Virus record (IMG/VR): IMGVR_UViG_3300017527_000512
Location: 62,001-126,000 of that record
DNA length: 64,000 bases
Source of the DNA: a virus
Direction: 5' to 3' (one strand)
Below are positions 39,730 to 47,493 of the stretch, one piece after another (within the stretch, counting starts at the first letter, position 1; each line of letters opens with the position of its first letter). The translations under genes and the position numbers were made by a program. A model generated the notes under the pieces. It made no database searches, had not been told where the DNA came from, and saw only the letters and a list, made by a program, of their open reading frames with translations.

Positions 39730-40092
39730 ATGTTGAAGATTAATGTTATGAATTTTTATAAGATTACAGGAATCTTCCTGGTATTAGGTACTATGGCAAT
39801 ATGTCAGTTTCATAGAGAAGCAGGAGCCTTTTTATCTATATCAGTACCAAAAGAAATGTGGACGATCATTACTAATATTATAACAAATACTTTTATTTCT
39901 GTTTCAGGTATAAAAGTAACGGCTAAGTCGGGATCTTTTGTTAGTCATGTTAAAGGAGGGGTTACTATTATTCTGATATTAATGGTTGGCCTTAGCGTGT
40001 ATTATTCATTAGAATTAGGAAGAGAATGGTGGGCGGCCTTAGGTACAGCTACAGCTTTTCTTTATGAGGGATCGGGATCATCAGAACAGTAA
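39730..40092 (+). CDS. Two-helix membrane protein, holin candidate
   Basis: About 120 residues with two hydrophobic segments (ITGIFLVLGTMAICQF and GVTIILILMVGLSVYYSL) and a short polar tail GSGSSEQ. Size and topology fit a small holin, and it lies just upstream of a clear endolysin. A second holin-like gene at 40882 is the stronger candidate. Confidence 0.6.
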   Translation: MLKINVMNFYKITGIFLVLGTMAICQFHREAGAFLSISVPKEMWTIITNIITNTFISVSGIKVTAKSGSFVSHVKGGVTIILILMVGLSVYYSLELGREWWAALGTATAFLYEGSGSSEQ

Positions 40093-40107
40093 GTTGTATA
40101 TATTTAT

Positions 40108-40872
40108 ATGGCTAAAAAGATTTATGTAGTTCCTAAAGGCGAAGAAGCGTTCTTCGTAAGTTTATTAAGGAAGAGATTAACCTATTCTATAGAGCCTATA
40201 GTCTTAGGTAATGTTTATTTACCTAGTGAGGGAGTTCTGGAAGGTTCTTCTTTTATGCAGTTTTTAACTCACGTTGTATCATTTAATCTAGATTGGAACG
40301 TGGTATGTTCTACACTTGTTGTATCTAATGACTTATTAGAGGAGCATGGATTCGAAACAGAGAAATATTTCGAGGATGATTATTATGCTAAAGTAGCTTC
40401 GCTTATGGGTACTAAAGTATCGGCTTTTGAATGTAAGAAGTTCACTCTTCAATTAAACTTTACCGGTTATGGCTTCATATATAATTATCTGTTTAAGAAG
40501 TCTGTAGGAGCTATTGACCCGATGAAGAGGGGAGGCAAGCAGCCAGAGATATATTCTTTCTTTGAATTAATTGCAACAGGGTCACTTAGAGTAATAATAG
40601 ATTATTATTTCAAACTTATTAAGAGGTATGGAATTAATGATGTCTCTGGAAGTATTTATAGATTCTATGAGAGATTAGTAGATTATACTACTGGGGAGAA
40701 TATTCAATTATCTAGATTTTACACAAATATTATAGAGAATTTCTTAAGAAGACATGATGAGAAAAGAATATTAAAAACAATAGCTTTATTAGCAGAAACT
40801 AATTTATCAAAGGAGTTAAGTTTTATTTATTCCTTCTATTATTTAGATAATGCATTAAAGATAAAGAAATAG
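40108..40872 (+). CDS. Unknown protein (254 aa)
   Basis: 254 residues, soluble and mainly helical in the C-terminal half (ELIATGSLRVIIDYYFKLIK ...). Only a weak ribosome site. It lies between two membrane genes of the lysis region. No motif recognised. Confidence 0.68.
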   Translation: MAKKIYVVPKGEEAFFVSLLRKRLTYSIEPIVLGNVYLPSEGVLEGSSFMQFLTHVVSFNLDWNVVCSTLVVSNDLLEEHGFETEKYFEDDYYAKVASLMGTKVSAFECKKFTLQLNFTGYGFIYNYLFKKSVGAIDPMKRGGKQPEIYSFFELIATGSLRVIIDYYFKLIKRYGINDVSGSIYRFYERLVDYTTGENIQLSRFYTNIIENFLRRHDEKRILKTIALLAETNLSKELSFIYSFYYLDNALKIKK

Positions 40873-40881
40873 GAGTTTCAA

Positions 40882-41289
40882 ATGGAAGATAAATTTAAAT
40901 CGCGGAAGTTCATTTTAATGATAGTATGGCAGTTATTTATAATCACTTCTTTTATTCTGATGTTTGCTTTAAAGAAGTATGTATCAGTTTTGGGGGATGT
41001 ATTGAACTATTCTGCTTTAGCTACTGCAGCTTACTTAGTTGCTCAAGGTATATCAGATGTTAAGAAAATAGAGCAGGAAAGAATGAAGTCGAGGAAGTTT
41101 TGGGTAACAATTTTACAAGTAGGTTACGCGGTTATTGGTTTTATTCTATACGTTTATTTGAATCAGTTTAAACAGGCTGATGTGGGTTTACTCAGAGCGG
41201 TTATATTAAACGCAGGAGCGGCTACAACTGCTTATATGGGTATTGCAGGCGTTAAAGCATTTGAACAGAAAGATAAAAGAAAACTCTAA
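40882..41289 (+). CDS. Holin-like membrane protein with internal duplication
   Basis: 135 residues built of two similar halves: FKSRKFILMIVWQL ... ALATAAYLVAQGISDV and MKSRKFWVTILQVG ... AATTAYMGIAGVKAF. Each half has two hydrophobic helices, giving four in total. This duplicated KSRKFW-type protein is common beside phage endolysins and is a plausible holin. TAGGAG ribosome site; the endolysin gene follows 52 bases later. Confidence 0.75.
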   Translation: MEDKFKSRKFILMIVWQLFIITSFILMFALKKYVSVLGDVLNYSALATAAYLVAQGISDVKKIEQERMKSRKFWVTILQVGYAVIGFILYVYLNQFKQADVGLLRAVILNAGAATTAYMGIAGVKAFEQKDKRKL

Positions 41290-41341
41290 TTCAAGTTCTA
41301 CTAATGTAGATGAAAAGGATTTAGTAAAAGGAGATTAATAG

Positions 41342-42049
41342 ATGTTAAATAATATAATAAAGGTTTTAATAGCTTTAATTAATTTTGTGAAGAAGAATAA
41401 ACCAGATCATCCTCTGAAGACGGTTTCAGAGGATGATCTGGTAGAGGATGATATTAAGGTAATTTCAACCGATGATGAGGGAGTTCCGGTAGATGAGGAA
41501 GAAATTATAGATGAGGGAGAGTTCGAAAAGCTTCCTTTAAGTTCTTTTTCATTTCGTGAGACTTCTACGAATGTCAACCATTCTTCTAGAAAAGGCGTTG
41601 TTCCTGAGATAGTAGTAGTACATTATACGGGTGGAGGCACAATGAATGGTAATGCCAAGTATCTGGAGAAAGTAGGGATATCTTCTCATTACTTCATTTC
41701 TCCAAAAGGCGAAATATTAAAGACAGTTGACGAGACCAGATCAGCTTGGACGTGTGGCAAGTCCTCCCATCCTAGTTTCCCTTATTTCACAAGAAGTTTA
41801 AATCGGATAGCTATTTCTATCGAGCTGGTAGGCCCTCCGTCTAGCTTAAATTTAACGAAATGGCCTAAGAGACAGATGGAGGCACTAACATCTTTATGTA
41901 GAGATATTAAAACACGTCATCCCGGGATTAAAATTACTGACCATAGTACTATATCACCTTCTCGTAAGGTAGATGTTCTTGCAGGCACCGGACCTAATAA
42001 ATTTCCGTGGGATGAGGTAGTGGCAGATTCAGAGTTAGAAGCATTATAA
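41342..42049 (+). CDS. N-acetylmuramoyl-L-alanine amidase endolysin
   Basis: 235 residues. The amidase_2/PGRP domain (~85-220) has VVHYTGGG with the first zinc His, SSHYFISPKGEI, IAISIELVG and a final DHSTISPSRKVDV carrying the other ligand region. It cuts the amide bond between muramic acid and the stem peptide. The first ~20 residues are hydrophobic (MLNNIIKVLIALINFV), then a very acidic linker follows; a signal-anchor type endolysin is possible. The linker DNA contains a perfect 18-bp inverted repeat (41401-41442). Confidence 0.88.
   Translation: MLNNIIKVLIALINFVKKNKPDHPLKTVSEDDLVEDDIKVISTDDEGVPVDEEEIIDEGEFEKLPLSSFSFRETSTNVNHSSRKGVVPEIVVVHYTGGGTMNGNAKYLEKVGISSHYFISPKGEILKTVDETRSAWTCGKSSHPSFPYFTRSLNRIAISIELVGPPSSLNLTKWPKRQMEALTSLCRDIKTRHPGIKITDHSTISPSRKVDVLAGTGPNKFPWDEVVADSELEAL
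41401..41442 (+). repeat. Perfect 18-bp inverted repeat inside the endolysin gene
   Basis: ACCAGATCATCCTCTGAA, loop GACGGT, then its exact complement ending at 41442. It begins 59 bases after the start codon and would form a very stable mRNA hairpin in coding sequence. Confidence 0.9.
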
Positions 42050-42060
42050 TAGGAGAGCTT

Positions 42061-42390
42061 ATGAAGAGTTTAAAGTTATTAATGTTATGGGCAGGTAAGA
42101 ATATGTATTGGTTGAAGTGGTTGATCTTAGCGGGTATAGGATTCTTAGGTCTAGGAAAGATTTCTAGAATGCTTCGTGGAGGTGTCCCTGAGGAAGATAA
42201 GAAAGATAGAGATGCTTATGTCGATGCCATATCTTCATCTAATAACGAGGTTGCAGAAAAGAATGAAAAAGTTAAAAAAGATTTGGATAAGGTTGAAGAA
42301 CTTAATAAGAAGATTAAGAGTATTAAAGAAGGTGTAGATAAGGCATCTGGGACTGACATTCAGAATGATTTAAATGGTTCGGGTCTATGA
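42061..42390 (+). CDS. Inner-membrane spanin-like protein
   Basis: 109 residues. One N-terminal hydrophobic helix (WLKWLILAGIGFLGLGKI), then a long charged coiled coil (EKNEKVKKDLDKVEELNKKIKSI). This topology and its place right after the endolysin and before a signal-bearing protein match an i-spanin. It overlaps the next gene by four bases (ATGA). Confidence 0.62.
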   Translation: MKSLKLLMLWAGKNMYWLKWLILAGIGFLGLGKISRMLRGGVPEEDKKDRDAYVDAISSSNNEVAEKNEKVKKDLDKVEELNKKIKSIKEGVDKASGTDIQNDLNGSGL

Positions 42391-42803
42391 GAGTATCTTT
42401 ATTTCTTTTGGCTCTTCTTTGTTCTCTATTAGGAGAGTCTTTTACTAATACTAAGTTCTTTCCTGAAGGATTTGATACTCTGTCAACGAAGTCTGCTGTT
42501 CATATTGTTCCTGATAGATCGATGAAGATTTTATACTCTAGCTGGAAGATGGAACTTCTTTACAAAGAGAAGATTGCTTCTTTAGAAGAGGCAATCTTCT
42601 CATTTTCAAATTTAACTAATTCTATGGCTATGTCGATATCTTTAGAACGGGATAGGGTCACTAGTTTAACTCATAAATTCGATGATCTACATGCTAAAGA
42701 TAGAAAGGGTTTTATTATCGGAGTTTCAGTAGGATCAGCAGGATCGATATTACTTATAATGGCAGCGAGTTATATCCTAAATTCTGTTAATGGTAGAAAT
42801 TAA
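42387..42803 (+). CDS. Secreted/anchored lysis-region protein, spanin partner candidate
   Basis: 138 residues. N-terminal signal (MRVSLFLLALLCSLLGESF), a coiled-coil-like middle (ASLEEAIFSFSNLTNSMAMS) and a C-terminal hydrophobic helix (FIIGVSVGSAGSILLIMAAS). The coupled start suggests work with the 42061 protein in disrupting the outer layers at lysis. There is no lipobox, so it is not a classic o-spanin. Its stop codon lies inside leader repeat copy 4. Confidence 0.6.
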   Translation: MRVSLFLLALLCSLLGESFTNTKFFPEGFDTLSTKSAVHIVPDRSMKILYSSWKMELLYKEKIASLEEAIFSFSNLTNSMAMSISLERDRVTSLTHKFDDLHAKDRKGFIIGVSVGSAGSILLIMAASYILNSVNGRN

Positions 42804-42838
42804 CAGGGTACCCAAGAACTCACAGTAGAACAAAATCC
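42802..42838 (+). repeat. Leader repeat copy 4 (AACAGGGTACCC family)
   Basis: AACAGGGTACCCAAGAACTC begins within the TAA stop of the previous gene. The hairpin half has diverged (CAAAATCCATATC), exactly as in copy 6. It is 133 bases before the next ATG, with a GTTATTCC box between. Confidence 0.82.
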
Positions 42839-42934
42839 ATATCATTTTTTCAATCCATTAAAAGACTCTTTAAATGAGTATGTTATTCCTTTTTTAATTT
42901 ATATATATAGTTATATGAATCATTTGGAGTTATT

Positions 42935-43564
42935 ATGCCTTTAAGTTCTATGGAAAAAGATATTGAATTTTTGTTTAAGAATTATTCAAAGGTTCTAGCG
43001 GGAGATTATTCTTACCCGGATAAAGTTTATTTTGACTTCCTTAATGTGATGGAGACTAGCAGATCAGTGGTATCTGATTTAAGTAACAGAGTATTTGAGT
43101 CATTTGATAGGATGATATCCTCTGATACACTATTTCATCTATTAAATAGATTTACTCAGATTATTTTCCAGAAACGGGATGATTGTCTTTATTTTTATGA
43201 TATGGAATTTAATGATAAACAGGATATTTTTAACATGTCTGCGGGACTCTTTTGCAGTACTTTTAATCTAGCTATTATTAATGTTGTTATAGATGATTCT
43301 ATGAAATCAAAAATGGATTTTATTGTTGATAATAAGAACGTCCTTGTATTGAAGATGCGTAAGTTTAGCGTAATATCATTATTTTCAGCACTATTTTTAT
43401 ATGTAGTATCCTCTTATCAAGGTTTTAGTGTTGCAGAGAGTCCAGAGAATGTCCAGGAAGCAAAGCTCCGAAATGTGGAGCTAAGTATCCTCGCGGGTAT
43501 GGTTAGTTTTCTATTTTTTAGACTTAAGAAATATTATAGTGAAGTTCAGAAGGAGAACGTATGA
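42935..43564 (+). CDS. Unknown protein with C-terminal membrane segments
   Basis: 209 residues. The first ~140 are soluble and helical; then FSVISLFSALFLYVVSSY and LSILAGMVSFLFFRL are hydrophobic. It overlaps the next gene by four bases (ATGA). GGAG ribosome site behind a leader repeat. Function unknown. Confidence 0.7.
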   Translation: MPLSSMEKDIEFLFKNYSKVLAGDYSYPDKVYFDFLNVMETSRSVVSDLSNRVFESFDRMISSDTLFHLLNRFTQIIFQKRDDCLYFYDMEFNDKQDIFNMSAGLFCSTFNLAIINVVIDDSMKSKMDFIVDNKNVLVLKMRKFSVISLFSALFLYVVSSYQGFSVAESPENVQEAKLRNVELSILAGMVSFLFFRLKKYYSEVQKENV

Positions 43565-44223
43565 ATTTTGGTTTAGTTTTTCTTCCCGGGGGATTAGATT
43601 CCGAGGGAAATCCTAGTGATAAGATTATGTGCAAGAATTTTATATCAGTACCTACTTTTACGGCTACTTTTACAACTTCTACTGGTCTTATCCTTTATTT
43701 TAATCATGGTACAAATTTGTACTTTGCTACTTCTATTGTAGAAGGAAGTAGAGTTACAGTACCTTTATTTGATTATCTTAACAGAGAAGTTTTAGATGAG
43801 ATTTATAATTTTCTAATTGATTTATTTAAGATCGAGATGGAGCTTGTTTTTGATGAAGTTAATCATCGTTACGAGATAACTGATATATCACCGGTAGAAG
43901 CTTCTTCTCATGAGCATAACGAGATAGGAGGTCAGTTTCAGCGAAGTTACCGTATGGTATTCTCTCAAGGACTGGGTGGTAGCAAATGGCTTAAGTTTGA
44001 TTTGATGTTGAAAGGGAATAGATCGTTTAGCTCTTTAAGAAAGGAAATAACATCTGAATTAGATAAAGCTTTAGGTGCTTTAAACATGTATGAAAAACCT
44101 CCATTTGATAATGTGGATCCTAAGCCATCAGATTCTAACCCCGCGGGAGACTCCTTTACAGGGGGAGACCGTGGTTATACCTTCGAAGGAGGTAATGGTA
44201 CAGGAACGACTACTGATGACTAA
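43561..44223 (+). CDS. Unknown protein with Gly/Asp-rich tail
   Basis: 220 residues. The N-terminal half is strand-rich (FTATFTTSTGLILYFNHGTN). The C-terminal 40 residues are disordered and rich in Gly, Asp and Thr (FTGGDRGYTFEGGNGTGTTT), a type of tail seen in single-strand DNA-binding and structural proteins. AAGGAG ribosome site. Function unknown. Confidence 0.7.
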   Translation: MNFGLVFLPGGLDSEGNPSDKIMCKNFISVPTFTATFTTSTGLILYFNHGTNLYFATSIVEGSRVTVPLFDYLNREVLDEIYNFLIDLFKIEMELVFDEVNHRYEITDISPVEASSHEHNEIGGQFQRSYRMVFSQGLGGSKWLKFDLMLKGNRSFSSLRKEITSELDKALGALNMYEKPPFDNVDPKPSDSNPAGDSFTGGDRGYTFEGGNGTGTTTDD

Positions 44224-45226
44224 TATTATTAATCATGAATATTCTTCTCTATCTCCTGCAGAATATTCTAATATTTATAATCATATAAGAGGTTTTTCTT
44301 CAAAGTCTTTGACTTTGTGCAATGATAGTCATCAGATATTTGAACACTTAAACGCTTCTTCAACTTATAATTTTTATAAAGAATTGAATAGTTATTTTAT
44401 TAAGGTTAGATATAACAGTATAGTTATATTGAATTATATTAAACTTTTTGAATCATCATTGTTTCCGCTTTTTTCAGTAGGAGAGGGCAATCTAACAATA
44501 TCCAAATCCTTTAATTTAAGTAAAAGTAATATAATAACTCTATGTACCATTTTATTTTCTAAGTACTTATCTTTTTACAAGGATTATCGAGATACTCTAT
44601 ACTTAATGAAGCTTAAAGATATTGTAAACACTTTATGTAATTCTATGTTCTTAACAGATGATATTATTCAGCAATTTGTAGAAACCTTTGATGAGGTTGA
44701 TACCGTTTTCGATACAGAAGAATGGATGAGTCTAAGAGATTTCTTCAATGGAAATATAGATTTAGAAGAGTATTATACTTTTAAATTGGGAAGTTTCGCT
44801 AATTTTCTTTCTTTCGTATACACTCAAACTTTAACTATTTATGATGATTTAAATAATTTTTCTAAACTTCTTTCGGAGTTTGATACGAGATCTAGTGCTT
44901 TCTTTACGGGATTTTTCAAAGAATTCTGTGGAGACAATTACAAAAGAATGCTGGATAATGAAGTAAACTTTTTTATTCTTATATCTAACGATTTTCTAAA
45001 GGAGGTATTGAGAGATACTGAGTTGTGTCAGGGAACTTCTTGTTTAGACCTTTTTAACAGTTTCTATTCCTTTGAAGTGTCGGTACAAAAACTAATTGGT
45101 TACGTGGAGGGTGATGTTGTATATATAAATCATTTAGATTATAAAGAGTTTATTAAACCTTTTAAGACGGAGACAGAGAATTTTCATAAGCGTTTATCTT
45201 CATTAAAAGGTATTCATTTTTCGTAA
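44216..45226 (+). CDS. Unknown helical protein (336 aa)
   Basis: 336 residues from ATG 44216, which overlaps the previous stop by eight bases; an earlier in-frame opening lies inside that gene. Mostly helical, Phe/Tyr/Leu-rich, with no recognised motif. Probably forms a unit with the two preceding coupled genes. Confidence 0.7.
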   Translation: MTNIINHEYSSLSPAEYSNIYNHIRGFSSKSLTLCNDSHQIFEHLNASSTYNFYKELNSYFIKVRYNSIVILNYIKLFESSLFPLFSVGEGNLTISKSFNLSKSNIITLCTILFSKYLSFYKDYRDTLYLMKLKDIVNTLCNSMFLTDDIIQQFVETFDEVDTVFDTEEWMSLRDFFNGNIDLEEYYTFKLGSFANFLSFVYTQTLTIYDDLNNFSKLLSEFDTRSSAFFTGFFKEFCGDNYKRMLDNEVNFFILISNDFLKEVLRDTELCQGTSCLDLFNSFYSFEVSVQKLIGYVEGDVVYINHLDYKEFIKPFKTETENFHKRLSSLKGIHFS

Positions 45227-45252
45227 TAATTTTTGAAGCATAAGGAGATTAC

Positions 45253-45657
45253 ATGGCTCAAGTAAAATTAACAAACAAACAAAAGAGTGTGGCTATTAAT
45301 ATAGAGGACTTTTTAAAGAAGCAGGGATTATCATTACATGTTGACAGCGGTGAAGGAGTAGTTCCTTTGTCAGATAGTTTAGCAGATGTTCTTAAGCTTG
45401 TAGAAGCATCTATCCTTGCACTTGCAGGATGTGCAGTCCAATCACCGCGTGGAACATTTCAAGTTCCAGGCAAGTTAGGTAAAGTAAAGACGGTTTATTA
45501 TCCTAAGACTCGGCGTAAGGTTTTAGGAGGAAAAGAAGTAGACATTCCAGAGAAGGTGAGATTTTCTTACTCGCAGAATAAACGAATGGGTGAATTATTA
45601 CTATCTGTTTTTAACAGTTTGTCTGAAGAGCAAAAGAAAGAGATTTCTAGTAAATAA
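45253..45657 (+). CDS. HU/IHF-like DNA-binding protein candidate
   Basis: 134 residues. The C-terminal half (RGTFQVPGKLGKVKTVYYPK ... KEVDIPEKVRFSYSQNKRMGELL) resembles the beta-arm and last helix of HU-family proteins (G-F-x-V ... P-x-T-G ... I-P ... V-x-F-x-P-G-K). The N-terminal half is helical. HU-like proteins bend and coat DNA. The match is by eye and could be accidental. AAGGAG ribosome site; 11 bases before the next gene. Confidence 0.5.
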   Translation: MAQVKLTNKQKSVAINIEDFLKKQGLSLHVDSGEGVVPLSDSLADVLKLVEASILALAGCAVQSPRGTFQVPGKLGKVKTVYYPKTRRKVLGGKEVDIPEKVRFSYSQNKRMGELLLSVFNSLSEEQKKEISSK

Positions 45658-45668
45658 AGGATTTTTAA

Positions 45669-46736
45669 ATGGAAAGCAATTTAACTTCATTATTTAAGAA
45701 AACAAACGAGATGCCGCCAGCACAGGCGCCAGCACAGGCGCCAGCACAGGCACCGCCAGCACAGGCACCGCCAGCACAGGCTGTTTCTACAACAGCACCG
45801 CCAGCACAGGCGCCAGCACAGGCTGTTTCTACAACAGCACCGCCAGCACAGGCGCCAGCACAGGCTGTTTCTACAACAGCACCGCCAGCGAGGGAGAGTC
45901 ATATATCTACAGGTATTCAGGTAAATAATCCTATTCAATCAGCTCCTTCAATGCAGTCCTCAGTGCCATCAAAACCAGCACCATCGGCTTCTAAAGGAAC
46001 TACTATGTCTTTTATGACGAAGATTAAAGATCCTTTACCTAAGTATTCTCCTATTAAAGGAAGATATGATTTAATTTCTTTAGTAAAGTATGATTTTATA
46101 GTTAAGAATACCGTTTTCTCTACTCATTTAAGGAAGAGTATTGAAGAATTAGGTGTTATTACAGAGCAGTATTATGGATCTTCAAAGCCTCGTTATGGTG
46201 TAGTAGTTCTAAGATATTCGGCTATTGATGATAGTTACCAGCCTCTGTCTGAGAGTTATGAATTAGAAGCTGTTATTGTAGGCCAGAATCAAGCAAAACA
46301 GTTACAGAATTTTGTTACTGGTTTTGACCCAGGTACAAAGAGTATGTATCCTCGTTATGTTGATGTAGTAACAACTCATGCAAATGGCATGTACCCTACT
46401 CCTTCTTTTGAACAGGTTTTAGTACAGCAAGATAATTCAGCTTATTGGTTGAATTTTAGTAATCGTGCTGAGATAGAACAGAAGATAGAAGAGAAATGGG
46501 CTCACTTATCAGATATGGTAGCTAAATCCTATTCTAAAGAACAGTTTTTAAATATGATGAAGAACTACGGAAGTAATGACCAGCAGTATGGTCAACAGTC
46601 GGGAGGGATGCCTAATTTTAATAATGCATCAAAAACTCCTGGTGGTCAGGGTAATGCCACAGCATTTCCTCAAGGAGGCAATCCTCCTCAAGGCGGTGGT
46701 TCTCCTTTTAACGCAGGTAACCCAAGTAATTTTTAA
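45669..46736 (+). CDS. SSB-like protein with Pro/Ala/Gln repeat region
   Basis: 355 residues. Residues ~15-75 are low-complexity APPAQAPAQAVSTT repeats. The core (~100-290) is globular (YDLISLVKYDFIVKNTVFST, YGVVVLRYSAIDDSYQPL). The C-terminal 60 residues are Gly/Gln/Asn-rich (NPPQGGGSPFNAGNPSNF), like single-stranded DNA-binding proteins. Neighbours are a RuvC-like nuclease and a RecA-like recombinase, which fits a recombination-linked SSB. The core is not recognised with certainty. Confidence 0.6.
   Translation: MESNLTSLFKKTNEMPPAQAPAQAPAQAPPAQAPPAQAVSTTAPPAQAPAQAVSTTAPPAQAPAQAVSTTAPPARESHISTGIQVNNPIQSAPSMQSSVPSKPAPSASKGTTMSFMTKIKDPLPKYSPIKGRYDLISLVKYDFIVKNTVFSTHLRKSIEELGVITEQYYGSSKPRYGVVVLRYSAIDDSYQPLSESYELEAVIVGQNQAKQLQNFVTGFDPGTKSMYPRYVDVVTTHANGMYPTPSFEQVLVQQDNSAYWLNFSNRAEIEQKIEEKWAHLSDMVAKSYSKEQFLNMMKNYGSNDQQYGQQSGGMPNFNNASKTPGGQGNATAFPQGGNPPQGGGSPFNAGNPSNF
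45712..45893 (+). repeat. GC-rich coding tandem repeat
   Basis: Built of CCGCCAGCACAGGC units within a ~42-base period that includes GCTGTTTCTACAACAGCA, present about three times with extra short units in front. It is far more GC-rich than the surrounding genome and encodes the Pro/Ala/Gln region. Confidence 0.92.
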
Positions 46737-46742
46737 TATAGA

Positions 46743-46772
46743 GCAGATGCAGAAATGATACTCTTCATCTGC
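46743..46772 (+). terminator. Hairpin after the SSB-like gene
   Basis: GCAGATG pairs with CATCTGC around a 16-base loop, just after the stop codon. No T-run; a weak or non-terminating structure. Confidence 0.35.
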
Positions 46773-46792
46773 CCATTTGTTATGGGGATTTT

Positions 46793-47485
46793 ATGATAGT
46801 AGTTGGTGTGGACCAGTCGAGGAGACATTCTGGAGTCTCAATTTTTCATTATAAAAATATAGAAGAATATAAAGTATATAGTTTTACCTCAAATACGGAT
46901 ACTAATGATTTTTCTAAAGTAAATGAAGTTTTATTTTGCTATAATAATTTTGTTTCTCAATTTGAGAGAGTAGTGAAGAGTTTTGGAATTTGGGAAGAGT
47001 TTCTTGCAGATGAAGAGAAATATCTAGGTATTGAGGCTCCCTTAGAGTCAGTAGCTTATGCAGGCAAGAAGTTTTCAAAGTATAGAGGTACTAATGTTAC
47101 TTCTAATAATACTTTGGCTCAGCTTTTTATTTTGATTTTAACCTTCTTTTTGAAGAAAGGTTTCAAGTGTTTGCAATTTCACCCAAATTATACTAGAGGA
47201 TTCTTCGGAGGCAATAGGAATACAGGCAAGAAAGCATCTTTAGACAAGGGAAAAGAGTGGAAAGAATTGTTAGGAGATAAATGGATTCCATATAATTCAC
47301 GATCTCCTATAAATAATCATGTTTCTGAGTCAATGCTGTTTGTTTATTTATCTGTGATGCTTGTGGATGTTAATCATTCATGTATTCCCAAAGATGATTT
47401 TTACTCATTATTGAAGTGGGCCAGAGCGTGGATGAATGCTGTTGATTCATGGTATATTAATTTCATTCCAGAAAATTTTAATTAG
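46793..47485 (+). CDS. RuvC-like Holliday junction resolvase
   Basis: 230 residues. The RNase H-like start is VVGVDQSRRHSGVSIF with a first Asp at residue 6-7; the second acidic block is LGIEAPLESVAY; the last is NNHVSESMLFVYL, where Glu may replace the usual Asp. The order matches phage RuvC-like nucleases that cut branched DNA before packaging. It lies between SSB-like and RecA-like genes. Confidence 0.65.
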   Translation: MIVVGVDQSRRHSGVSIFHYKNIEEYKVYSFTSNTDTNDFSKVNEVLFCYNNFVSQFERVVKSFGIWEEFLADEEKYLGIEAPLESVAYAGKKFSKYRGTNVTSNNTLAQLFILILTFFLKKGFKCLQFHPNYTRGFFGGNRNTGKKASLDKGKEWKELLGDKWIPYNSRSPINNHVSESMLFVYLSVMLVDVNHSCIPKDDFYSLLKWARAWMNAVDSWYINFIPENFN

Positions 47486-47493
47486 GATATTTT

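Noticed and set aside
45690-45938. Minus-strand frame rich in Cys, Arg and Trp
   Set aside because: It is the antisense shadow of the CCGCCAGCACAGGC repeat; the repeats create an artificial open frame.
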